Assembly: GCA_050733695.1 (NCBI GenBank)
Contig: JBOHTO010000172.1
Location: 1-41,938, forward strand
DNA from: JBOHTO01 sp050733695
Lineage (GTDB): Bacteria > Gemmatimonadota > Gemmatimonadetes > Gemmatimonadales > Gemmatimonadaceae
Direction of reading: 5' to 3'
DNA: 41,938 nt
The notes beneath the pieces are model-generated. The model searched no databases. It was not told the DNA's origin and saw only the letters and a program-made list of their open reading frames with translations. Positions 33,055-40,918 of the stretch are shown here, piece after piece. The position numbers were made by a program, and so were the translations under genes. Within the stretch, counting starts at the first letter, position 1; each line of letters starts with the position of its first letter.

Positions 33055-33663
33055 CTATTCCCCGGTCCGGGCGATGACGGCCGGGGTATCCGCCTGCACC
33101 GCAATCACGACCAGTCGATCGGGCGTCGGCCCGAGATACCGCACCGGCCAGCATGTGGTGAGTGTCAGCGTGGGTGTGCCAGCGGCAAACAGCGCCGGCT
33201 CTCCGCTGGCGACCACGCGCCGGCCAACCACAACCCATGTGACGTTGTTCTGTCCTGTTATTGTTTGAATACTGTCGCCTATCGCGAGCTGATCCAGCGC
33301 GTGAAAGTGACGATCGCGATGCGCTGAGATGACCGCGTTGCCGGCCTCGCCCGGAAGAACGCTGCCGGGGAGATGGCCAGGACCAGCACGAAGCTCCTCA
33401 CCGCCTACCCCTTCGATCACTACCTCGTCGAGCCCCAGCGCGGGAATGATGAGCCGGCCGACCGGCGCGCCGTAGGCTGCTGCGTCGGCTGCGTGGCCAG
33501 CGAGGCTGTTGGCAGCGAGCTGGATCGCCCGCCGCGCACTTGCCGCATCCCACGCAGCGCGGACGCGCTCGCGCGCCATCCCCGCCTCGGCGATCCGGGC
33601 GCCGGCAAACGCGACGAGAGTCGCACCTGCCAGCGTGAGTACGAGCCCTAGCCGCCTAAGCAC
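33055..33663 (-). CDS. Sortase (class D-like)
   Basis: A 202-residue transpeptidase. An N-terminal membrane anchor (residues 4-22) is followed by a sortase beta-barrel: RLIIPALGLDEVVIEG, HLPGSVLPGEAGNAVISAHR with catalytic His115, TLTLTTCWP with Cys171, and Arg183 in PDRLVV. TLTTC and the His-Arg-Asp-Arg context are typical of class D/E-like sortases. Sortases cut LPxT-type sorting signals and attach proteins to an amine acceptor. Its start overlaps the end of the putative substrate gene by 8 nt, so one dedicated substrate is likely. A sortase is unusual in a Gram-negative-type genome, where the attachment target is unclear. Confidence 0.9.
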   Translation of the reverse strand: MLRRLGLVLTLAGATLVAFAGARIAEAGMARERVRAAWDAASARRAIQLAANSLAGHAADAAAYGAPVGRLIIPALGLDEVVIEGVGGEELRAGPGHLPGSVLPGEAGNAVISAHRDRHFHALDQLAIGDSIQTITGQNNVTWVVVGRRVVASGEPALFAAGTPTLTLTTCWPVRYLGPTPDRLVVIAVQADTPAVIARTGE

Positions 33664-34111
33664 GCGAAGCCCAGATCAGGAGCACGCCTGCTCCCAGAGA
33701 GCCAAGGCCGAGGAGCGCAATTGCCGGGAGCGAGGTCGCCGTGTTCGGGGCAGGTGCGCCGTTGCTGAAGGCGAGCGTCTCTTCGCCGGCGGGGATCGGG
33801 GCAGCGCGCGAGGCGCTGGTGCGCTCGTCCGATGGCAGCTCCTGCGTCGAGTCCTCGGGCACCGGCGGGAAGCTGTCGACCGTCGACCGTTCGATCGCAG
33901 CCGCAGCCGAGTCGACCCAGGCCTTCATGCTCGAGAGCTCGAGTCGCGAACGTTCGGCGCTGTCTCGCGCCGTGGCCGGCGGTGCTGCTGCGCTCTTCGG
34001 GAGCGGGTCGGGCCTTCGGGGAGGGACGACGACCGTGGTGAACTGTGCGGCCGCGGGGCCGGGTGCCGCGGCGATGAGCGCGGCGATGACGACAATACGG
34101 TGCCTCACCAT
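33656..34111 (-). CDS. Probable sortase substrate with LPxTA-like sorting signal
   Basis: A 151-residue secreted protein. The signal peptide (residues 1-22, ending PAAAQ) is followed by a Pro/Ala/Ser-rich, low-complexity body. A C-terminal sorting signal follows: APNTATSLP (121-129), a hydrophobic helix (IALLGLGSLGAGVLLIW) and a short basic end (ASRA). The pattern corresponds to LPNTA-type class D signals with Leu replaced by Ala. GGAGG precedes ATG 34111 by about 5 nt. It overlaps the sortase gene downstream, and both would be made from one message. The function of the exposed part is unknown; it may be a stalk or surface marker. Confidence 0.75.
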   Translation of the reverse strand: MVRHRIVVIAALIAAAPGPAAAQFTTVVVPPRRPDPLPKSAAAPPATARDSAERSRLELSSMKAWVDSAAAAIERSTVDSFPPVPEDSTQELPSDERTSASRAAPIPAGEETLAFSNGAPAPNTATSLPAIALLGLGSLGAGVLLIWASRA

Positions 34112-34186
34112 CTTCCTCCGTCTGGAACCAGTTGGCTGGTCGAGAGGAAGGGCATACGGCGTGCCGGGACGGTCGCGCTCGGTGCC

Positions 34187-35137
34187 CTACGGCGACTCCG
34201 CCACCGCCGCCCGCGGCCAGGCGTTCACGATCGCCTCGCCCATCCGCGCCAGCGTGATCTGCGGCCCGCTGTCCAGCACCCAGCGCGTATCCTCGTTCTC
34301 CTTCGTCATCACGCACGCCACGACGCGGGTCTCGAGGTAGAACAGTGAGCACTCGGTGCGCACCTCGCTGGTCGCCCCGGTCTTGTGCGCGGCACGCACG
34401 CCGCCAGCGTAGCGCTGCAGCAGCTTGTCGTCATCGTTCGCACGGAGAATAGCGAGCATCGCGGAATCTGCTGACGGGCTCACGGCCCTGCCCTCGGCGA
34501 GCAGCTCGAACAGCGTAGCCATCTCGTTCGGCGTCGTGACCCCCAGCCCGTACTTCACCGAGCTGTCCATCGCCACGCTCGAGCTGCGCAGGAACGACTT
34601 GGAGTGGACCTTGGTGTTCTCGAGGCCGAGCGCCTCCATCTTCTCCCATACGCGCCTGATGATGATGCGGTCGAGCAACAGGTTCGTTGCGGTGTTGTCG
34701 CTGATCGTCGTCATCAGCCACGCTGCGTCGTGCACCGTGATGATGATCCCCGGATGCAGGAACTGAAGTATTCCGGAGCCAGGCACCTGATCGATCTCGA
34801 GCACCGTGAGCGGGGCGTCGAGCGGGAGCATGTCGCGTTCGGCGAGATCGTACACGGTCACCAGGATGGGGACCTTGATGAGACTCGCCGTCGGGAAGGT
34901 CTCATCGCCCAGCCGCGAGAGTTGTTCGCCCGTGTCGAGGTTGCGCACGGCGTAGCCGACAATCCCGTGATGCGCCGTGGCCAGCGAGTCGAGCGTGCGC
35001 CGGAGCTGCGCGGTATCGGCCCGGGAAGAACCTGCGCGCGCCGGTTGCACGACCGGCGGTGGCGATCCCTGAGCCCGAGCACACGCGGGCGATGTCAGCA
35101 CGAGCAGGGCGAGCAGTACGGCGCGCTCAGCTCGCAT
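34187..35137 (-). CDS. Class-A-beta-lactamase-like serine hydrolase
   Basis: A 316-residue secreted protein. A signal peptide or lipobox-like start (LLVLTSPACARAQ) precedes a penicilloyl-serine-transferase fold: SLIK (Ser85, Lys88), SDN (146-148) and KTG (252-254). The omega-loop Glu-xx-Leu-Asn needed for beta-lactam deacylation in true class A enzymes is not visible; the region reads GLENTKVHSKSFL. The protein could be a beta-lactamase relative, a DD-peptidase-like or an esterase-like enzyme, so resistance should not be assumed. ATG 35137 is chosen with GAGGA 5 nt upstream. It overlaps the end of the small basic gene by 11 nt. Confidence 0.85.
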   Translation of the reverse strand: MRAERAVLLALLVLTSPACARAQGSPPPVVQPARAGSSRADTAQLRRTLDSLATAHHGIVGYAVRNLDTGEQLSRLGDETFPTASLIKVPILVTVYDLAERDMLPLDAPLTVLEIDQVPGSGILQFLHPGIIITVHDAAWLMTTISDNTATNLLLDRIIIRRVWEKMEALGLENTKVHSKSFLRSSSVAMDSSVKYGLGVTTPNEMATLFELLAEGRAVSPSADSAMLAILRANDDDKLLQRYAGGVRAAHKTGATSEVRTECSLFYLETRVVACVMTKENEDTRWVLDSGPQITLARMGEAIVNAWPRAAVAESP

Positions 35138-35378
35138 CTGCGTCCTCGAACTCATCTGCCTTGCGGCTGGCGACGAGCTCACGTTCCCCGGACGTGTGAT
35201 CCCATATCGCGAGAATCTTGATCGTCTCGCCTGCATAGGCGTCGAAGGACTTGCCCCCTCCCTTCTTCACCTGGATCTCGTGTCCGTCCTCGAAGCGGAG
35301 AATCACGGTCGGGTATTCATCGTTCGAGTACTTCTTGCGCAGCTTCTTCGGCGCGCGCTTGCTCGCGGACTCAGCCAT
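35127..35378 (-). CDS. Small basic hypothetical protein
   Basis: An 83-residue protein. The Lys/Arg-rich N-terminus (SKRAPKKLRKKY) is followed by a beta-rich domain (YPTVILRFEDGHEIQVKKG, TIKILAIWD) and an acidic tail (EFEDADAS). GGAGG lies 7 nt before ATG 35378, a strong translation signal, so it is likely a real gene despite its size. The long frame continuing to 36515 is the shadow of the PLP enzyme. It overlaps the beta-lactamase-like gene start by 11 nt. The basic tail suggests nucleic-acid contact, but no family is recognised. Confidence 0.7.
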   Translation of the reverse strand: MAESASKRAPKKLRKKYSNDEYPTVILRFEDGHEIQVKKGGGKSFDAYAGETIKILAIWDHTSGERELVASRKADEFEDADAS

Positions 35379-35413
35379 GTGATACCTCCGGAAAGGGGGG
35401 GTCAAGGGGGTCA

Positions 35414-35445
35414 GGGGGTCAGGTCTTGTTTTGACGCATCGTTCC
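35414..35445 (+). repeat. 32-nt dispersed repeat, copy A
   Basis: GGGGGTCAGGTCTTGTTTTG followed by ACGCATCGTTCC, identical over 32 nt to 41905-41936. It sits in the short gap between the kynureninase-like gene and the small basic gene, behind G-rich sequence. Confidence 0.85.
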
Positions 35446-35452
35446 ATTGCCG

Positions 35453-36643
35453 TCAGGTGACGACGGAGCGGCGCTCGCCGACCGAGCGCCACGCATCTGT
35501 CTCGAGCGCTTCGCGGATCGCGGCGACGGCGCGCTCGATCTCGTCGTCGCGTGTGTAGAAGTGCGGCGCCATGCGGATCCCGGCGCCGGGTCGATAGTCG
35601 ACAAGTATGTCGCGCGAGAGCAGGAAGCGCGCGATCTCCTCGCCGTGGGGTACGTCGAACGCTACCGTGCCGCCGCGCCGCTCGGGGTCGCGCGGCGCCG
35701 CCACGGGAAAGCCGTCCGCGTCCGCCAGCTCGATGAGCCGCGCCGTCTGCCGGATGCTCTTGGCGCGAATGGCATCGACGCCCGCGCGACGGATGATCTC
35801 CGGCCCCGCCATGCCGGCAAAGAGCGCCGGGATGGCGGGCGTTCCTCCCAGCCAGCGCCACGCGCCCGTCGCGTACTCCATCTCCGACTCGAAAGCAAAT
35901 GGACGCGCGTGCGCCTGCCATCCGGTGAGCGTTGGTGCCACCTGCCCGCTCACGCCCGGTGCAACGTACAGGAAGCACGCGCCCGGGCCGCCGCACAGCC
36001 ACTTGAGCACACCACCCGCCAGGAAGTCGACGCCCGTCTGCCGCACGTCCACCGGGATCACGCCCACCGAATGGTACGCGTCGAGAGAGACAAGCGCGCC
36101 CATCTCGTGCGCGCGGCGGCAGACCGCATCGATATCCACGATGAACGCCGAGCGGAAGAGCACGTGCGAGATCGCGACGAGGCGCGTGCGCTCGTCGATC
36201 GCCTCGACGATGCGCGCAGTATCGATCGAGATGCCGTCCTCCGACGGGACGACGACGATGCGCGCGCCCAGCCGCGTGGCGAGTTCCTCGTAGACGTAGC
36301 GAACCGAGGGAAAATCCAGATCCGTCATCACAATCGCATCGCGCGGTGACGCGTAGTCGAGCGCCGACAGCACCGCGGCCTGCGCGCCGGTCACCGTCGG
36401 CACCATGGACACTTCGCCGGGGCCTGCGCCGATGAGCGGCGCGATCGTGTTCCCCGCCTCGACCGGCAGCTCCCACCATCCGTTCGCCCATGCGCGCACG
36501 CCCTGCTCGGCCCACATGTCCACGTAGGTCGCGAGTCGCTCGGGGACCGCGCGCGGCATCGCGCCGAGCGAGTTGGAGACGAGGTACGTCGTACGCTCGA
36601 GAATCGGGAACTCCGGGCGAAAACGCAGCAGCGGGTCACTCAC
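35453..36643 (-). CDS. Class V aminotransferase-fold PLP enzyme, kynureninase-like
   Basis: A 396-residue cytoplasmic PLP enzyme. The PLP lysine is Lys214 (GGVLKWLCGGPG). The cofactor Asp lies in LVSLDAYHSVG. RYVYEELATRLG and GWQAHARPFAFE are typical of kynureninase and related class V enzymes, and GGTPAIPAL resembles the WxxGTP substrate region. The enzyme may cleave kynurenine-type substrates or act as an aminotransferase or desulfurase-like enzyme; specificity is not proven. The start is GTG 36643, overlapping the transporter stop by 4 nt (GTGA). The frame is open to 37141, but upstream sequence lies inside the transporter gene. Coupling to an amino-acid permease suggests uptake plus catabolism of its substrate. 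Confidence 0.87.
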   Translation of the reverse strand: MSDPLLRFRPEFPILERTTYLVSNSLGAMPRAVPERLATYVDMWAEQGVRAWANGWWELPVEAGNTIAPLIGAGPGEVSMVPTVTGAQAAVLSALDYASPRDAIVMTDLDFPSVRYVYEELATRLGARIVVVPSEDGISIDTARIVEAIDERTRLVAISHVLFRSAFIVDIDAVCRRAHEMGALVSLDAYHSVGVIPVDVRQTGVDFLAGGVLKWLCGGPGACFLYVAPGVSGQVAPTLTGWQAHARPFAFESEMEYATGAWRWLGGTPAIPALFAGMAGPEIIRRAGVDAIRAKSIRQTARLIELADADGFPVAAPRDPERRGGTVAFDVPHGEEIARFLLSRDILVDYRPGAGIRMAPHFYTRDDEIERAVAAIREALETDAWRSVGERRSVVT

Positions 36644-38016
36644 GTCGCGATTCCCGCGCGCGGGCGGCGCAGCCAGGCCAGCACATACAGTGCAGTTGCG
36701 ACAAGCAGTACGCCCGCCACGAGCGCGAGCTCGCCCGGCTCGGCCGCGAGCAACAGGACCAGAATCACGGCAATCGCGAGCGGTGGCGCGACCCACCCCG
36801 CGCCCGCCGGCAGATTGAACGGCGTGCCCCCCCCTCCAGAGCGCACATCGCGCCGGCGCAGCTCGAACGCCGCGACGCAGCACAGAAGGTAGAGCAGCAG
36901 GAGCGCGACGTTGGCGATGATCGCGAGCCGCGCGAACGTCCCGGTCACGGCGAGCGCGAGCACGATCGCCGACTGGATCGCGATCGCGACGTGCGGCGTG
37001 CGGAAGCGCGGGTGCACGGCGCCGACGGCACTCGGCAGAAAACCGTCCCGCCCGAAGGCAAAGAGCGCGCGCGGCACGGACAGGGTCATCCCGCTCACGT
37101 AGCCGAACATCGACACGGTAGCGCCCGCGAGCAGAAGCCACGCCCCGAATGGTCCCATCACGCGGCCGGCTGCCTCGGCCAGTGGCGCGTCGGTGAAGCG
37201 CGCGAGGTCCGCGCCGAGCAGCCCCTGCGCCACGAGCTGGATGGCGAGATACAACAGAGTGATCGACAGCATCGCGATGAACAGGGCGCGCGGTACAGTG
37301 CGCGCGGTGTCGCGTATCTCGCCGCTCGGGACCAGCGCGCTCTCCACGCCGGCGAAGGCGAAGATGAGCAGCAGCGACATGCGCATCACATCAAACGTCG
37401 CCGGTGCAGCGGAAAGGGCGAGATTGTCGCCGCGGATGAAAGCGGCTCCCGCGGCAATGAACACGAGCAGAGGGATGAGCTTCGCGACGGTGACGATCTC
37501 GATGAGCCGCGTTCCCTGCCGGGCGCCGCGGATGTTGACCGTCGCCAGAACGACGAACAGCAGTACGAGCACAGCGGCGCGAGCGATCCCCGTGCCCGCG
37601 CCCGGTATCAGCACGCCGAGCGAGCCGGCGAACGCCGTCGCCACTGAGGCCGTGGCAAAGCAGCCGGTGAGCCAGAGGAGAACGCCCGCGATGAAGCCGG
37701 TGAAAGATCCCAGCGCGGTCTCGACGTACGCGTAGGGGCCGCCAGTGAGCGACACGCGGCTGCCCGCATCGGCGAAGCACAGCACGATCAGCCCCATGCC
37801 AACGGCGCACACAACGTACGCGATCGGCGCGGCAGGGCCCAGCCCGGCCGCCACGATCGCCGGCAGCACGAAGATGCCACCGCCGATCGTGATGTTGAAG
37901 ATGTGCGCCGCGAGACCGCGCACGCCGAGCACGCGGACGAGCGCGGCATCGCCACTGGACTCAGGATCGCTCGCCTCCGATTCCGCCCGGAGCGCCGCTG
38001 GTGATGTCATGCGCAT
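36640..38016 (-). CDS. APC-family amino acid permease
   Basis: A 458-residue inner-membrane protein with 12 predicted helices. The APC signature lies near the N-terminus: LAAHIFNITIGGGIFVLPAI contains the GGGIF substrate/Na+ loop of helix 1. VSLTGGPYAYVETALG forms helix 3, and FAFAGVESALVPSGEIRDT in helix 6 is the typical FxGxE segment. The family imports amino acids or organic amines; exact substrate unknown. It overlaps and precedes the kynureninase-like gene, so tryptophan-pathway or related amino acids are plausible (inference). It lies about 54 nt after the M28 gene stop, all on the minus strand. Confidence 0.92.
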   Translation of the reverse strand: MRMTSPAALRAESEASDPESSGDAALVRVLGVRGLAAHIFNITIGGGIFVLPAIVAAGLGPAAPIAYVVCAVGMGLIVLCFADAGSRVSLTGGPYAYVETALGSFTGFIAGVLLWLTGCFATASVATAFAGSLGVLIPGAGTGIARAAVLVLLFVVLATVNIRGARQGTRLIEIVTVAKLIPLLVFIAAGAAFIRGDNLALSAAPATFDVMRMSLLLIFAFAGVESALVPSGEIRDTARTVPRALFIAMLSITLLYLAIQLVAQGLLGADLARFTDAPLAEAAGRVMGPFGAWLLLAGATVSMFGYVSGMTLSVPRALFAFGRDGFLPSAVGAVHPRFRTPHVAIAIQSAIVLALAVTGTFARLAIIANVALLLLYLLCCVAAFELRRRDVRSGGGGTPFNLPAGAGWVAPPLAIAVILVLLLAAEPGELALVAGVLLVATALYVLAWLRRPRAGIAT

Positions 38017-38070
38017 GAAGATCGAGAGGACGCGTCAGGCGCGCCAGAGCGCGACGCGGTGCGCCGCGGC

Positions 38071-39717
38071 TCAGGGGGAGCGGCTGAACTCCGCCGATGC
38101 GTTCCAGCTCGGATGGTCAGAGGCGTTCGCGATCGAGAGCCCGAACCGCAGGGCGATCTCCGCGAGCTGTGCGGCGCCTGCGAGATCGAAATCGTCACGA
38201 TACTCGTCCGACGGCTGGTGGTAGCGGTGCGCTGTATAGTCCTCGTTCTGCTCGGTGCCCCAGCCCTGTGGACGGCCCGCGAAGTCGGTACCCGCGGCGA
38301 TCGACACGGACGGAACACCAGCCTTGGCGAAGGAGAAGTGATCCGACCGGTAGAAGTAGCCGCGCTCCGGATGCTCGTCTGGTGTGATACGCATCCCCGC
38401 GCCCGCGATCATGCGCTCCAGCGCGGGGCCGAGGGAGCTCTTGTTGTAGCCGAGCACACGCAGATCGCGCATTTCGCCGAGCAGGTTACCGCCGTCGATG
38501 TTGATGTTCGCGACGATGCTCGCGATGGGAACGGTGGGTTGCTGCGCGAAGTACGCGGAGCCGAGCAGCCCGGATTCCTCCGCCGTCACGAAGACGAACA
38601 GCAGGGACCGCGCCGGCCTCGGCGCTTCGCGTGCGGCGCGCGCCATCGCGAGCACGTTCGCGACGCCCGATGCGTTGTCGGATGCGCCGTTGTAGACCGA
38701 ATCGCCGTTCACGACCGGGCCGATGCCGAGGTGATCCCAGTGGGCGGAGAACGCCACGTACTCGCCGCGCAGCGCGGGATCGCCGCCTGGGAGCAGGCCG
38801 ATGACGTTATGGGACGTCAGATGTTCGACGCTGTTCGAGAAGCCAGCGTCGATGGTGATACCCGTTGGCACGGGACGGAAATCACGTTTCTCCGCGCGGC
38901 GCCGGAGCTCGGCGAGGTCGAGCCCCGCCTGCGCGAGCAGCGCGGTGGCGGCGCTGTCTGTGATCCAGCCGTGCACGCCGAGTGGCGCCGGGAGCGAGCG
39001 ATCTCGCGGCAGCATCCGCTGCTCCTTCGCCCACGATCCGACGACCGTGTGCCAGGGATAGCCCGCCTGCTCGGTGGTGTGGACGATGAGCATTCCCGCG
39101 GCGCCCCGTCGCGCGGCCTCCTCGAACTTGTAGGTCCAGCGGCCGTAGTAGGTCATCGCCTTTCCGCCGAAGAGCTCCGGCTCGGACGCAGGAGCGGGCG
39201 GATCGTTCACGAGAACGAGCAGCACCTTGCCCCGGATGTCAGCGTCCTTGAAGTCATTCCAGTCGTACTCGGGAGCCGTGGTACCGTAGCCGACGAAAAC
39301 GAGCTCGCCGCGAGCGCTGCTGCTGTCGGATGCGGAGCCGGCCCATACGACGACGTCCTCGGGGTAGCGGAGCTGCGCGCTGGTCTCGCCGGAAGCGTTG
39401 ACGTGAATCGTGGCCGGCCGGGCACTCACGACGTCTATCGGAACTTCCTGGAACCAGGAGCTGTCCGCGCCCGGCTCGAGCCCGGCGATGATGAGCTGGC
39501 TCGCGATGTACTCCGCGGTGAGCGCGCCGCCGCGCGTGGCCGGGGCGCGTCCCTCCAGGAGATCCGACGAGAAGAAGCGGATGTGGCCATCGATCTCGGC
39601 GGGGCGGATGTCGATGGCGGGCGGCGCCGGCGAGCGCTGGGCGAGGAGCAGCGACGGGAGGACGGTTGGTGCGGCTGCAAACGCGGTGGCAAGGACGGTT
39701 ACGCGGAACGCGGGCAT
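38071..39717 (-). CDS. Secreted M28-family zinc aminopeptidase with PA domain
   Basis: A 548-residue enzyme. A signal peptide (residues 1-26, ending SLLLAQ) is followed by a region with a PA-type insert (about 130-240, KVLLVLVNDPP, RRGAAGMLIVHTTEQAGY). The catalytic M28 domain has the zinc ligands in order: SAHWDHLG (His), NGASDNASG (Asp), TAEESGLLGS (Glu/Glu), NINIDGG (Asp) and HQPSDEY (His). It removes N-terminal residues from peptides or acts as a carboxypeptidase, in the periplasm or outside. Start ATG 39717 has no ribosome site: the leader is a C-rich tract on the coding strand. C-terminal residues after about 520 are a small extra tail. Confidence 0.93.
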   Translation of the reverse strand: MPAFRVTVLATAFAAAPTVLPSLLLAQRSPAPPAIDIRPAEIDGHIRFFSSDLLEGRAPATRGGALTAEYIASQLIIAGLEPGADSSWFQEVPIDVVSARPATIHVNASGETSAQLRYPEDVVVWAGSASDSSSARGELVFVGYGTTAPEYDWNDFKDADIRGKVLLVLVNDPPAPASEPELFGGKAMTYYGRWTYKFEEAARRGAAGMLIVHTTEQAGYPWHTVVGSWAKEQRMLPRDRSLPAPLGVHGWITDSAATALLAQAGLDLAELRRRAEKRDFRPVPTGITIDAGFSNSVEHLTSHNVIGLLPGGDPALRGEYVAFSAHWDHLGIGPVVNGDSVYNGASDNASGVANVLAMARAAREAPRPARSLLFVFVTAEESGLLGSAYFAQQPTVPIASIVANINIDGGNLLGEMRDLRVLGYNKSSLGPALERMIAGAGMRITPDEHPERGYFYRSDHFSFAKAGVPSVSIAAGTDFAGRPQGWGTEQNEDYTAHRYHQPSDEYRDDFDLAGAAQLAEIALRFGLSIANASDHPSWNASAEFSRSP

Positions 39718-39724
39718 GGTGCGC

Positions 39725-39773
39725 GGGGGTGGGGGGGTGGGGGGGTGGGGGGGTGGGGGGTGGGGTGTGGGGG
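39725..39773 (+). other. G-run tract (potential G-quadruplex) in the M28 leader
   Basis: Seven runs of four or more G (5,7,7,7,6,4 and 5) separated mostly by single T. On the M28 coding strand it is C-rich and reaches to 8 nt before the ATG. On the plus strand it could form a quadruplex. Confidence 0.75.
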
Positions 39774-39938
39774 TTGCTCGGAAGGGAAGTGTTTAGGGGG
39801 ACGTGAAGGTGAATCATAGCCGCCGCGGCGTCGGGATGGTAACGTGGATCCGTGCTCTTGCGGCGGTGACGAGCGGCCAGCTTCGCACTGGCGCAGAACT
39901 TTCAGTCGCGTTCGCTCAACTTCCATCAGGAGTCGTAC

Positions 39939-40289
39939 ATGTTCGAACAGCTTCGCGGCCTGGCGATCGTATCGGCGATCGCCCTCGTCGGGCTCGGCGC
40001 TCCCCTTCACGCCCAGCAGGCCGTCTTCACGCGGGGACCATCGGTCTATGCGTCGACGGCCGCGCTACCGGCGCCGGCCAGCTCGCTCGACGTCGGCGAT
40101 CTCACGCCTGCTGTCGCGCTGCCGCAGTCGCGCGGCGGCGGGATCTCGAAGCCTGCCGTGCTTATGATCGTCGGTGCAGCGGCGCTGATCACGGGCGCCG
40201 TCATCGACGGCGATGAGGGCACGATCATCATGATCGCCGGGGCGGGAATCGGGCTGTACGGCCTCTACGCCTGGCTCAGCAGCCCGTAA
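39939..40289 (+). CDS. Small secreted/membrane protein, tandem paralog 1
   Basis: A 116-residue protein. A signal peptide (residues 1-26, ending PLHAQ) is followed by a Pro/Ser/Ala-rich exposed segment (27-70) and a Gly-rich hydrophobic hairpin (PAVLMIVGAAALITGAVIDG, then IIMIAGAGIGLYGLYAWLSS). The last 45 residues closely match those of the next gene. AGGAG lies 7 nt before ATG 39939. No enzyme motif is present. Probably a small inner- or outer-membrane component; function unknown. Confidence 0.72.
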   Translation: MFEQLRGLAIVSAIALVGLGAPLHAQQAVFTRGPSVYASTAALPAPASSLDVGDLTPAVALPQSRGGGISKPAVLMIVGAAALITGAVIDGDEGTIIMIAGAGIGLYGLYAWLSSP

Positions 40290-40329
40290 ACCTCGACAGC
40301 GACTGCCGCCGATTGCATCCTTGATGCGT

Positions 40330-40358
40330 CGGCGCCGCGAAATGCTTCGCGTGCGCCG
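40330..40358 (+). terminator. Hairpin between the two paralogs
   Basis: CGGCGCCGCGAA and TTCGCGTGCGCCG pair as a 12-bp stem with one bulged T and loop ATGC. No T-run follows. It could terminate, attenuate or stabilise the transcript between the paralogous genes. Confidence 0.35.
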
Positions 40359-40416
40359 GCGCCTTGGCATTCCCCGTTGTCGGTCACCATCAAATTCGCT
40401 ATTCAGGAGTATTCTC

Positions 40417-40785
40417 ATGATGAACAGTATCCGCGCACTCGCTGGTGCACTCTGCGCCGTGGTCATGCTCGCGACCGCGTCCGCGGCGACCGCGCAGACG
40501 CCGGACAGAGGCACGGCGTCGATCGACCATCAGGTTACGGCGCCGACGCTCGAGGCGGCATCGTCTGCTGTTCGCGCGCCGGCCGGCGCAGATGCGGCAC
40601 TCGACCTCTCGGCCGAACAGGCGCGGCTGCAGGGCGGGTCGGGGTTCGCGCGGGCCGAGGTACTGATGATCGTGGGCGGCGCGGCGTTCCTTGCGGGCGC
40701 GATAATCGGCGGTGATCCGGGGGTGATCGTCATGGTGGCCGGGGCGGGGATCGGGATCTACGGGTTGTATCTGTATCTGCAGTAG
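40417..40785 (+). CDS. Small secreted/membrane protein, tandem paralog 2
   Basis: A 122-residue protein. A signal peptide (residues about 1-27, ending TAQT) is followed by an Ala/Asp-rich exposed segment and the shared hairpin (AEVLMIVGGAAFLAGAIIGG, then VIVMVAGAGIGIYGLYLYLQ). AGGAG lies 7 nt upstream of ATG 40417, just as in paralog 1, so the duplication included the leader. The frame is open to 40321, but the ribosome site decides the start. Function unknown; the N-terminal segments of the two copies have diverged while the hairpin is conserved. Confidence 0.75.
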   Translation: MMNSIRALAGALCAVVMLATASAATAQTPDRGTASIDHQVTAPTLEAASSAVRAPAGADAALDLSAEQARLQGGSGFARAEVLMIVGGAAFLAGAIIGGDPGVIVMVAGAGIGIYGLYLYLQ

Positions 40786-40908
40786 GCGAAGCATGCCTCC
40801 CCTGTAGTTGCCGCACGCTCCCTCGGCTTGGAGTCCGCAATGCATCCATCTATGCTGATATGCTGACGGCTTCGGCATACCTTCGGGAACTATTCTCGGT
40901 TGAGTTCG

Positions 40909-40914
40909 TATACT
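40909..40914 (+). promoter_or_regulatory. Candidate -10 box of the Panacea operon
   Basis: TATACT just upstream of ATG 40919, in an AT-richer stretch, would give an almost leaderless message. No clear -35. Short direct repeats (ATGCTGAT, ATGCTGAC near 40853-40868) upstream could be an operator. Confidence 0.25.
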
Positions 40915-40918
40915 AGGC

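Noticed and set aside
35379..36515. N-terminal part of the long frame ending at 35127
   Set aside because: Shadow of the kynureninase-like gene; the real gene starts at 35378 behind GGAGG.
38059..39819. 586-codon plus-strand frame opposite the M28 peptidase
   Set aside because: The minus strand carries all five zinc-ligand motifs; the plus frame is a charged shadow ending in the poly-G tract.
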